Below, in pieces: positions 1 to 5,201 of a stretch of DNA of 5,201 bases. The notes beneath the pieces were generated by a model that worked only from the letters and a program-made list of their open reading frames with translations, was not told the DNA's origin and did not search any database. Source of the DNA: JAAYAY01 sp964429355 (GTDB lineage: Bacteria > Planctomycetota > Planctomycetia > Pirellulales > Thermoguttaceae). Position 1 is the stretch's first letter, and each line of letters opens with the position of its first letter. The position numbers and the translations under genes were made by a program. Location: the NCBI GenBank assembly GCA_964429355.1, contig CAYSCH010000529.1, positions 1-5,201 on the forward strand, read 5' to 3'.

Positions 1-128
1 ACAACGGCCAGCACACCGCCTTGGAGATGATCGCCACTCGCGACCTGCTGGAACTGCTGGAAAAGGTGATCGACCGTTACCGCGACGCCGGAAATGTGAT
101 CCTCCAGATTGTCTTGAAGAACTCCTGA
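1..128 (+). CDS. DUF47 / PhoU-like Pit accessory protein, C-terminal end only
   Basis: This is the last 41 codons of a gene that begins before the window, read in the frame starting at position 3 and ending at TGA 126-128. The visible peptide is an amphipathic helix (LLELLEKVIDRYRDAGNVI) closing with the ending IVLKNS. That closely matches the typical end of DUF47 / TIGR00153 proteins, which resemble PhoU and usually finish with a phrase like ANVIEGIVLKNA. Family members are cytoplasmic helical-bundle proteins encoded next to PiT phosphate transporters and thought to modulate them, as in the orfA-pit (pap-pit) operon of Sinorhizobium meliloti. The next gene is exactly such a transporter, 17 bases downstream on the same strand, so co-transcription is very likely. 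The assignment rests on a short tail plus context. The N-terminal part cannot be judged. Confidence 0.85.
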   Translation, partial: NGQHTALEMIATRDLLELLEKVIDRYRDAGNVILQIVLKNS

Positions 129-145
129 GCCCGGAAACGACACCA

Positions 146-1204
146 ATGACTCTCGTGGTTTGTGTGATCGTGTTCGGATTGGTCTTCGAGTATGTCAACG
201 GCTTTCACGATACGGCCAACGCAATCGCCACGGTTGTGTCGACGCGGGTGCTCACTCCCCGCCAGGCCATCGTGCTGGCGGCAGTCTGCAACCTGATCGG
301 CGCCCTCTGGGGCACCGCGGTGGCCACAACGATCGGGAGCGGCCTGGTCGAGACCGGCGTGGTGAGCCTGGAAACCGTCTTCTGGGCGCTGTTGGCGGCC
401 ATCGCCTGGAATCTTCTGACCTGGTGGTTGGGCCTGCCGTCGAGTTCCAGCCATGCATTGATCGGCGGCCTGTGTGGAGCGGCCTTGGCCTCTGCCGGCG
501 GCGACTGGTCGGTCATCCGCTGGTGGGAAGTCTCTCCCGCCGGCCATCTCGAGGGCTTGTGGCCGAAGGTGATTGTGCCCATGATTGTCTCGCCGATCTG
601 CGGGCTGATTTTCGGCTTTGTTGTGATGGGGCTGTTGCTGGCCCTTTTACGGAACTGGCGTCCGAGCCGTGTTACCTCCGTGTTCGGCCGCCTGCAATTG
701 CTCAGTGCATCGCTGATGGGATTCAGCCATGGGACCAACGACGCCCAAAAGACAATGGGCATCATCGCGCTGACCCTGTTCACCGCCACCAACGAGCGCG
801 TGTTTCATTCCTTGCCCGACTGGCTGGGTTTTCTGCAGACGCCCAAGTTTGAGGTGGCTCTGTGGGTCAAAATCGTCTGTGCGCTGACCATGGCGGCCGG
901 CACTGCCACCGGCGGGTGGCGCATCATCCGGACCCTCGGACATCGGATGGTCAAATTGCAGCCGATCCACGGCTTTGCCGCCGAGACGACGGCCGCCATC
1001 CTCATTCAGGCGGCAAGCCACTTCGGCATTCCCCTGTCGACCACTCACGTGATCTCGTCGTCGATCATGGGAGTTGGCGTGACCAAGCGCCTCAATGCGG
1101 TCAAATGGACCGTGGTAGGACGTATGGCGTGGGCCTGGATGATGACGATTCCCGCCACGGCACTTCTGGGCTTTCTGGCGGAGCACTTCATCCCGCTTCG
1201 CTGA
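146..1204 (+). CDS. pit: PiT-family low-affinity inorganic phosphate transporter
   Basis: This inner-membrane permease of 352 residues imports phosphate, probably as a metal-phosphate complex with protons (family knowledge, PF01384). Both halves of the inverted PiT duplication are visible. The N-terminal copy has GFHDTANAIAT (19-29) and GLPSSSSHALIGG (96-108). The C-terminal copy has GFSHGTNDAQKTMG (192-205) and GIPLSTTHV (294-302). Long hydrophobic stretches fit about ten membrane segments: near 1-18, 40-62, 75-95, 100-117, 140-168, 185-212, 236-254, 280-293, 298-311 and 322-349. The length matches short bacterial PiT proteins such as that of Bacillus subtilis rather than the roughly 500-residue E. 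coli PitA. The ATG at 146 is preceded by a GGAAA at 133-137 with an 8-base gap, and the protein begins directly with the first membrane helix, so this start is sound. It follows the DUF47 gene by 17 bases, forming a phosphate-uptake operon. No Pho box can be seen because the operon promoter lies outside the window. Confidence 0.96.
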   Translation: MTLVVCVIVFGLVFEYVNGFHDTANAIATVVSTRVLTPRQAIVLAAVCNLIGALWGTAVATTIGSGLVETGVVSLETVFWALLAAIAWNLLTWWLGLPSSSSHALIGGLCGAALASAGGDWSVIRWWEVSPAGHLEGLWPKVIVPMIVSPICGLIFGFVVMGLLLALLRNWRPSRVTSVFGRLQLLSASLMGFSHGTNDAQKTMGIIALTLFTATNERVFHSLPDWLGFLQTPKFEVALWVKIVCALTMAAGTATGGWRIIRTLGHRMVKLQPIHGFAAETTAAILIQAASHFGIPLSTTHVISSSIMGVGVTKRLNAVKWTVVGRMAWAWMMTIPATALLGFLAEHFIPLR

Positions 1205-1237
1205 ATCGCCCGCGCACCGGTTCAGGCCGTCCACGGA

Positions 1238-1256
1238 GCTCGCATGGCCGGCGAGC
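1238..1256. terminator. Possible weak terminator hairpin between convergent genes
   Basis: A perfect 6-base GC-rich inverted repeat, GCTCGC (1238-1243) and GCGAGC (1251-1256), encloses a 7-base loop. It starts 34 bases after the stop of the phosphate transporter and lies beyond the 3' end of the convergent phosphoesterase gene. The position suits transcription termination, possibly in both directions. There is no clean T-run after the stem (only GATTGGTTTG from about 1262), so it is not a textbook intrinsic terminator. The whole 161-base gap holds nothing else I recognise. Confidence 0.3.
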
Positions 1257-1365
1257 GGAGCTGATTGGTTTGCTCGTCGCCGACGAATTCCTCCTGGGCG
1301 CAAGAACAAGAGAAACCGCCGGGATCGACCGACGTCGGGTCCAGTTGGCGACTGCCCGCGCCGGC

Positions 1366-2868
1366 TCAATCGAGCTGTTCCAAGCCTACCGCCGGCGAGC
1401 TCGTCGATGAATCGCCGAAGTGCGGTCCATGGGTGTGCAGCCTGGGAATTGGAGCCGCCTGGTGAGGGGCGTGGCTCGTGCTGCCGGCATCGATGCGATG
1501 GACAGACGACTCCGCGGGGCGGCAGCCGAGGGAACCGGTCCAGGTTTCGTAGGGCCGACCCTTGCGCTCATCCCCGTGGAAAAAGGCCGTGTACGTCATC
1601 ATGTCGCCCGGAATGAACTCGTGCTGTTCGGGCGCCAGGCTCGTTTGACGATACACGCGGCGCCAGGTGCCGGAGTTGAAGTATTCCTGGTTGAGAACGC
1701 ACCCGGAAGCGTAACTTGCATCCAATGGAACGCTTTCGGCCAGATGGGTGTGGCCGTAGATGATGTATTTCGAGCGGCGGCTACGGAAATCCTGCTCCGC
1801 CAGAGCGTGATGGTAGTAGGATTCTCCGTCGACGCCCCGGATCTGGTTCAACCAGGTCATGGTTGAGCTGACCCAACCGACGGGCAACCGCTTGCTGAAC
1901 CGAAGCGCCCTCTGCAGCCCGTCGACCAGGTCGAAGGGGTTCCAGGTATCATGCTGCCGGACAAAATTGATCTGCAGGAACTCCTCCGCCAGACGATCCC
2001 ACACCGATTTGACTCGCCTTCGCAGGGAGGGAAATTCACAGGTTCGCTCCAAGAGGCCTTCGATCCAGACGGGAATCAGAAGCAAGGGACGCACGTTGTT
2101 GATTTCACGAAGTCCCAGAATCGTCGCGGCCGAGAGGTCCTCGCTCAATTCGCGTCCGACTTCGATGGCGAACCGGTTCAAAAGATCGATGACGATGCAA
2201 TCGCCCAGGCTGCTGACGTCGCGGTCGCCGCCGAAGTTGATCGGGTCGAATTGATCTCCATGCCGAGCCGTCACCTTGTGACGCCGCATGACGGAGAGCA
2301 ACAAGTCCGACTCGGCTGGATCGTGGGGAAATGGCTCGTTGGGGTCATTGGCCAGGCCCATCTTGGCCACGATCTTCTTGCGGAGGGCTGAGTATTTCGG
2401 GCCCGGCAGATGGTAGTACCAGTCGTGATTCCCGACCATGTAGTGGACGCGAACCGGTACGGGCTGGCACTGCCCCTCCGTGTTGATCTTTCCCGAGCGA
2501 AGAGCCGAGGGAACCGTCAACCCATGTTCTCCGTTCAGGCTGCGCAGGAAGGCCAGTCCCGCGTCGTTGTGCTCCAGAATGTCGGTTGTGATCTTGGAGA
2601 GAAGACCGACGAATTCGGCATCGTGTGGATTTTGCCAGGGACGAGTATTCGGACGGGCCAGCCACTGGGCCGACCGAGCCGGGTCGAGGATGTCGCCCAA
2701 CAAGACCACGTCGAGATGCGAGATTGGCTGATAACGGCTGCTCGACCGCCACGAACCGGCCTCGGCCATGTCACGGATCCGTTCCGCAAAGATCTGAAAT
2801 GCCCCCGGCGACGTACTCGGGCCGCAGGTTCCGTCGGTCAGGTGCAGGTCACTGACGATAACGAGCAT
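1366..2868 (-). CDS. Calcineurin-like metallophosphoesterase, 500 residues
   Basis: This is a probable binuclear-metal phosphoesterase, cytoplasmic because it has no signal peptide or membrane segment. The metallophos motifs appear in order: SDLHL (6-10; Asp7, His9), LLGDILD (56-62; Asp59), GNHDW (146-150; Asn147, His148), ARHGDQFD (201-208; His203) and YGHTHLAE (371-378; His373, His375). FNSGTW (397-402) follows. All expected metal ligands are present, so it should be active. The core resembles the broad UDP-2,3-diacylglucosamine hydrolase-like group. However, a roughly 165-residue insert (about 207-370) separates the last two motifs, and the substrate is unknown. The start is well supported: the protein begins on the first beta strand, and GGAAGGA (complement of 2876-2882) lies 7 bases upstream. 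The last 50 or so residues (about 450-500) are rich in Ser, His, Pro and Gly and look unlike the folded core. The gene stands alone, convergent with pit and divergent from the SRAP gene. Confidence 0.92.
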   Translation of the reverse strand: MLVIVSDLHLTDGTCGPSTSPGAFQIFAERIRDMAEAGSWRSSSRYQPISHLDVVLLGDILDPARSAQWLARPNTRPWQNPHDAEFVGLLSKITTDILEHNDAGLAFLRSLNGEHGLTVPSALRSGKINTEGQCQPVPVRVHYMVGNHDWYYHLPGPKYSALRKKIVAKMGLANDPNEPFPHDPAESDLLLSVMRRHKVTARHGDQFDPINFGGDRDVSSLGDCIVIDLLNRFAIEVGRELSEDLSAATILGLREINNVRPLLLIPVWIEGLLERTCEFPSLRRRVKSVWDRLAEEFLQINFVRQHDTWNPFDLVDGLQRALRFSKRLPVGWVSSTMTWLNQIRGVDGESYYHHALAEQDFRSRRSKYIIYGHTHLAESVPLDASYASGCVLNQEYFNSGTWRRVYRQTSLAPEQHEFIPGDMMTYTAFFHGDERKGRPYETWTGSLGCRPAESSVHRIDAGSTSHAPHQAAPIPRLHTHGPHFGDSSTSSPAVGLEQLD

Positions 2869-2875
2869 TGGCGGA

Positions 2876-2882
2876 TCCTTCC
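2876..2882 (-). promoter_or_regulatory. Shine-Dalgarno site of the metallophosphoesterase gene
   Basis: On the minus strand the sequence reads GGAAGGA, 7 bases before the ATG at 2868-2866. It is a strong purine-rich site and fixes the start at the residue just before the first beta strand of the phosphoesterase fold. Confidence 0.7.
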
Positions 2883-3011
2883 GCGTTGCAAGCTCGCAAA
2901 AGCTTGTTGATCGAGCAAGAAATAGGGAACCCGCGGGAGCGGACCCTTTCGACCGAATACCGCTTCGGCCGGCGGCCCCACCGCTCCTCGCACACAGCAG
3001 TTTTCAAGTGG

Positions 3012-3079
3012 CGGTAACAGCGACCTCCACAGTGCACATCCAGGCCCATGGGGTGGGGAACTCCCTCATCCTGTTACCG
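3012..3079. repeat. Perfect 9-base inverted repeat with nested stem
   Basis: CGGTAACAG (3012-3020) is the exact reverse complement of CTGTTACCG (3071-3079), and two further G-T pairs could extend it outward (3011/3080 and 3010/3081). Inside the 50-base interior, CTCCAC (3025-3030) can pair with GTGGGG (3053-3058) through one G-T pair, giving a nested stem. This could be a structured transcript, a pair of protein-binding half-sites, or the remains of a small repeat element. The pairing is seen directly in the sequence; any function is inference. Confidence 0.4.
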
Positions 3080-3113
3080 TTCTTAATCCATTGTCGCAAT
3101 ATGGTTTATCGGC

Positions 3114-3191
3114 CTGGGGCAGTGAGGAACATGAGGGTTCGTGAGACTGGGAAAGATTTTCCGCGAGTCCCCTTGCCCCGGTCGGGCTCGC
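3114..3191 (+). other. Possible structured leader with two mutually exclusive folds
   Basis: Read as + strand RNA, an outer stem pairs 3114-3121 with 3174-3181 (GGGGCA/TGCCCC plus C-G and one wobble). It would enclose a small hairpin GAAC/GTTC (3127-3130/3137-3140) and an arm made of GACT/AGTC (3145-3148/3166-3169) topped by GGAAA/TTTCC (3150-3154/3158-3162). A competing hairpin pairs GCGAG, a bulged T and CCC (3163-3171) with GGGCTCGC (3184-3191), and the two folds cannot coexist. It sits just upstream of the SRAP reading frame. It matches no riboswitch or small RNA that I recognise, and in GC-rich DNA such pairings can arise by chance. Confidence 0.25.
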
Positions 3192-3215
3192 CGCAAATGA
3201 TGGATTCAGAATCCT

Positions 3216-3914
3216 TTGCGTTTCTCCCTCCGAGTACGGTTCACACTTCGAGCATCCACCAGTGCTCTGGCAGAGCAGTTCGGAGCGATTGCCGATATTG
3301 TGTTCGAGCCGCGATTCAACGTGGCCCCGAGCCAGCCGGTCGCGGCGGTCCGGATCCGTCCGGAGAGCAAGCCCCCCCAACGTGAGTTAGTTCCGCTCCG
3401 GTGGGGACTGATTCCGAGTTGGGCCAAGGACCCTGCCATCGGCAATCGCATGCTGAATGCGCGGAGCGAGTCGGTGGCGGAGAAGCCCGCCTATCGAGCC
3501 GCTTTTCGCCGCCGCCGGTGTCTCGTTCCGGCCGATGGTTTCTACGAGTGGCAGCGGCAGGGCAAGACGAAGCAGCCCTATTTCATCCAGATGAACGACG
3601 AGCGGCCCTTTGCCATAGCCGGCCTCTGGGAGACGTGGGAAGGCCCGGACCACACGGTGATCGAGTCCTGTACGATTCTGACAACGGGGCCCAATCAACT
3701 CATGGAGCCGATCCACGACCGCATGCCCGTCATCCTGCCCGACGAATCCTGGGGCGAGTGGCTGGACCTGGACCGGACCGATCGCAAGTTGCTCGAGCAC
3801 CTGCTCATTCCCTTCCGGGCCGAACAGATGAAAGCCCACCCGGTCAGCACCTATGTGAATCGTCCCGGAAACGACGGGCCCGAGTGTATCGCCCGGATAG
3901 TGACCCTCTTCTGA
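3216..3914 (+). CDS. SRAP / YedK-HMCES family protein lacking the catalytic N-terminal Cys
   Basis: SRAP proteins bind abasic sites in single-stranded DNA and crosslink to them through Cys2, which is exposed when Met1 is removed. The body here is a clear, full-length SRAP domain. Counting from TTG 3216, it has RFTLRAS (8-14), RFNVAP (33-38), WGLIPSWA (63-70), NARSES (81-86), ADGFYEW (106-112), HDRMPVILP (167-175) and a C-terminal VSTYVN...ND..EC block (210-224). Counterparts of YedK Asn75, Glu105 and His160 are Asn81, Glu111 and His167. Family members normally begin MCGRFTLR. Here the codons at MCG are CTC CGA GTA (3228-3236), reading Leu-Arg-Val before Arg-Phe-Thr-Leu. The frame is closed upstream by TGA 3198-3200, contains no ATG before the conserved region, and has no Shine-Dalgarno site near TTG 3216, so the start is uncertain. 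The gene may be a decayed copy, may have had its 5' end replaced, or may be a genuinely Cys-less variant. The rest shows no stop or frameshift. Confidence 0.85.
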   Translation: MRFSLRVRFTLRASTSALAEQFGAIADIVFEPRFNVAPSQPVAAVRIRPESKPPQRELVPLRWGLIPSWAKDPAIGNRMLNARSESVAEKPAYRAAFRRRRCLVPADGFYEWQRQGKTKQPYFIQMNDERPFAIAGLWETWEGPDHTVIESCTILTTGPNQLMEPIHDRMPVILPDESWGEWLDLDRTDRKLLEHLLIPFRAEQMKAHPVSTYVNRPGNDGPECIARIVTLF

Positions 3915-3977
3915 AGGGGCATAGAGCCAATCCCAAACTATCGGCGGCACGGTATTTCTTCAGCGCGGGAGGCCTTC

Positions 3978-4026
3978 TGGTTGATTTGGGGACAGGCTGT
4001 TCATCGAAGGCGTTGGTTGACTTGGG
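3978..4026 (+). repeat. Imperfect 13-base direct repeat upstream of the sulfatase
   Basis: TGGTTGATTTGGG (3978-3990) recurs as TGGTTGACTTGGG (4014-4026), with one mismatch and 36 bases between the two starts. It lies 72-120 bases before the sulfatase start codon, where an activator or repressor could bind tandem sites. The repeat is visible in the sequence, but a regulatory role is only a suggestion. The rest of the 183-base gap 3915-4097 has no recognisable terminator or promoter. Confidence 0.3.
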
Positions 4027-4081
4027 CGGTCTGCCGGGGTAGGGTGATCTTTCTGTTGGCGGCGTAGCTTCCCTTCCCCCG

Positions 4082-4087
4082 AAAGGA
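4082..4087 (+). promoter_or_regulatory. Shine-Dalgarno site of the sulfatase gene
   Basis: AAAGGA lies 10 bases before ATG 4098. A second ATG at 4093 is out of frame with the sulfatase. The 4098 start gives an ordinary signal peptide, so this ribosome site supports it. Confidence 0.6.
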
Positions 4088-4097
4088 CCAGCATGGG

Positions 4098-5201
4098 ATG
4101 AAGATTTCGGGAAAATTTGCCTTGGCGATCGGCTATCTGGCGGTGGCGTTGTGCTCGCGTTTTGCGGTGGCAACCGAGCGCCCCAATGTGCTGTTCATTC
4201 TCACCGACGATCAGCGTTGGGACTGCGTCAGCCTGAATCCAAAATCGATTATTACCACTCCGAATATCGATCGTCTGGGGCACGAGGGGATCTATTTTCC
4301 CAACCATTTCTGCACGACATCGCTCTGCTCGCCCAGCCGGGCGTCGATCCTCTCGGGGCTTTATGCCCATGCCCACGGGGTCTCCGACAACTTCACCGAG
4401 TATCCGGACGACATGCCGAGCTGGCCGCGGGAATTGCAGAAATCGGGCTATGAAACCGCCTACATCGGCAAGTACCACATGGGCGAGGGAAACGACGATG
4501 TTCGCGGCGGCTTTGACTTCTTTGCCACGCACAAGGGCCAGGGCCAGTACTTCGACAACGAGTTCCGTTTCAACGGCCGCGAGAGCCGCCTGATGAAGGG
4601 CTACTACACCACGGTCGTCACCGAAATGGCCGAAGACTGGCTGAAGAAGCGATCCGGCCAGAGGCCGTGGTCTCTGATCCTCGGCCACAAGGCCCCCCAC
4701 AGCTTCTACTTCCCGGAAGCCAAGTATGAGCACGCCTTCGACCATGTGAACGTGCCTTATCCGGCCAGCGCCTTCCTGCTCGACGACAACGATCCCTGGT
4801 ACGAGCAGCGGCTGGATACCTGGCATGGCATCTACGGTCCCCTCTTCGAGTGGCGAAAGGACTGGCCCGACCCGTCGCCGGAAGGCGTCGCCGCGTTTGC
4901 CAAGATGCACCGCGCCTACTGGGGCACGATTCTCTCGGTCGACGACAGCGTCGGCCGGCTCTACCAGCTCCTGGCCGACACGGGCCAGCTCGACAAGACG
5001 CTGGTGATCTTCACTTCCGACAAAGGCCTGCTCGCCGGCGAGCAAGGCATGGTCGACAAACGCACGGCCCATGAGGCAAGCATCCGTATTCCCTTGGTCG
5101 TTCGCTATCCGGGCCTGACACCGGTCGATCAACCCCGCATCGTCTCGCAGATGACCCTGACTACCGACTTTGCCCCGTCGATCCTCGACATTTGCGGTCT
5201 T
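4098..5201 (+). CDS. Secreted formylglycine-dependent sulfatase, C-terminus beyond the window
   Basis: The frame stays open for 368 codons to the window edge. Type I sulfatases (PF00884) hydrolyse sulfate esters, often on polysaccharides. Residues 1-25 look like a Sec signal peptide: Lys2 and Lys6, a hydrophobic core, and AVA before Thr26, so the enzyme is probably exported. Landmarks are RPNVLFILTDDQR (28-40; metal ligands Asp37, Asp38), CSPSR (77-81; Cys77 would be converted to formylglycine), GKYHMG (124-129; Lys125, His127), GHKAPH (196-201) and TSDKGLLAGEQGMVDKR (306-322). The last block usually reads like SDNG or SDHG followed by LGEHG. Here the second metal-ligand position is Lys309 and the GEH histidine is Gln316, while Asp308 and Lys321 are kept. 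The overall pattern resembles N-acetylglucosamine-6-sulfatase-like enzymes, but substrate cannot be assigned. The start at ATG 4098 has AAAGGA 10 bases upstream. Roughly 100 or more C-terminal residues are probably missing from the window, and no maturase gene is in view. Confidence 0.94.
   Translation, partial: MKISGKFALAIGYLAVALCSRFAVATERPNVLFILTDDQRWDCVSLNPKSIITTPNIDRLGHEGIYFPNHFCTTSLCSPSRASILSGLYAHAHGVSDNFTEYPDDMPSWPRELQKSGYETAYIGKYHMGEGNDDVRGGFDFFATHKGQGQYFDNEFRFNGRESRLMKGYYTTVVTEMAEDWLKKRSGQRPWSLILGHKAPHSFYFPEAKYEHAFDHVNVPYPASAFLLDDNDPWYEQRLDTWHGIYGPLFEWRKDWPDPSPEGVAAFAKMHRAYWGTILSVDDSVGRLYQLLADTGQLDKTLVIFTSDKGLLAGEQGMVDKRTAHEASIRIPLVVRYPGLTPVDQPRIVSQMTLTTDFAPSILDICGL

Larger units (their letters stand above)
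2883..3215. other. Gene-free divergent spacer with several inverted repeats
   Basis: This stretch separates the divergent phosphoesterase and SRAP genes. Short open frames cross it on both strands (for example 2849-3049 minus and 3008-3385 plus), but none has a recognisable protein pattern or a good ribosome site, and they run into the flanking real genes. I see no convincing sigma-70 promoter pair. It does contain an unusual number of inverted repeats: CAAGCT/AGCTTG (2889-2894/2901-2906), CCGAA/TTCGG (2953-2957/2964-2968), a perfect 9-base pair at 3012-3020/3071-3079, and a group between 3114 and 3191 listed separately. It should hold the promoters for both flanking genes, but I cannot place them. 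Confidence 0.5.

Noticed and set aside
205..792. A 195-residue minus-strand open frame, with others at 77-547 and 647-1369
   Set aside because: All are antisense to the clearly coding phosphate transporter, have skewed composition and lack family motifs.
1420..1866. Plus-strand open frames opposite the metallophosphoesterase (also 1951-2391 and 2410-2910)
   Set aside because: They are shadows of a gene whose catalytic motifs span the whole region. None has a domain or ribosome site.
2849..3049. A 66-residue minus-strand open frame just upstream of the phosphoesterase
   Set aside because: It overlaps the phosphoesterase start, has Cys/Arg-rich composition typical of spurious frames, and shows no supporting motif.
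3114..3191. Possible tRNA, because the paired region is about tRNA length
   Set aside because: The arm order and loop sequences do not fit: there is no T-arm GTTC loop in the right place, no 5-base anticodon stem with a 7-base loop, and no CCA-ready acceptor.
3008..3385. A 125-residue plus-strand open frame across the spacer
   Set aside because: It runs out of frame through the conserved SRAP domain, so at least its second half cannot be the real coding frame. Canonical SRAP proteins begin at MCGR, so it is also not a missing N-terminal domain.
3960..5132. A 390-residue open frame on the minus strand
   Set aside because: It lies antisense to the sulfatase, which has a signal peptide and all family motifs. 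Long antisense frames are common opposite GC-rich genes, and its protein has no recognisable pattern.
1..5201. CRISPR array, insertion sequence, toxin-antitoxin or defence island
   Set aside because: There are no regularly spaced repeats, transposase-like frames, paired terminal repeats or small overlapping gene pairs in any part of the window.

Overview
The window has high GC content and reads as bacterial chromosome. It carries a secreted formylglycine-type sulfatase, a large stand-alone metallophosphoesterase, loosely packed genes and weak promoter signals. That combination suggests a planctomycete (Pirellulales-like). This is an inference from gene style, as no rRNA or marker gene is present.

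Layout. (1) Positions 1-1204, + strand: the tail of a DUF47 / PhoU-like Pit accessory protein, then 17 bases later a complete PiT-family inorganic phosphate transporter. This is the known pap-pit type of phosphate uptake operon. (2) Positions 1205-1365: a short convergent gap with one GC-rich hairpin. (3) Positions 1366-2868, - strand: a 500-residue calcineurin-like metallophosphoesterase with all its metal-binding motifs. (4) Positions 2869-3215: a 347-base divergent gap with no convincing gene but several inverted repeats. (5) Positions 3216-3914, + strand: an SRAP (YedK/HMCES-like) gene. The body and three active-site residues are intact, but the N-terminal Met-Cys-Gly that carries the catalytic cysteine is absent. 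(6) Positions 3915-4097: a short leader with an imperfect 13-base direct repeat. (7) Positions 4098 to the window end, + strand: an exported sulfatase, cut off by the window edge, with the CxPSR maturation motif and an unusual Asp-Lys where Asp-Asn, Asp-His or Asp-Gln is usual.

Only the first two genes clearly work together: a phosphate permease and its cytoplasmic regulator. The phosphoesterase, SRAP protein and sulfatase look like independent transcription units. I found no CRISPR array, insertion sequence, tRNA, rRNA, phage gene or defence cassette. I cannot support a new multi-gene system here. The points most worth a second look are the Cys-less SRAP gene, the inverted-repeat-rich gap just upstream of it, and the altered sulfatase active site.
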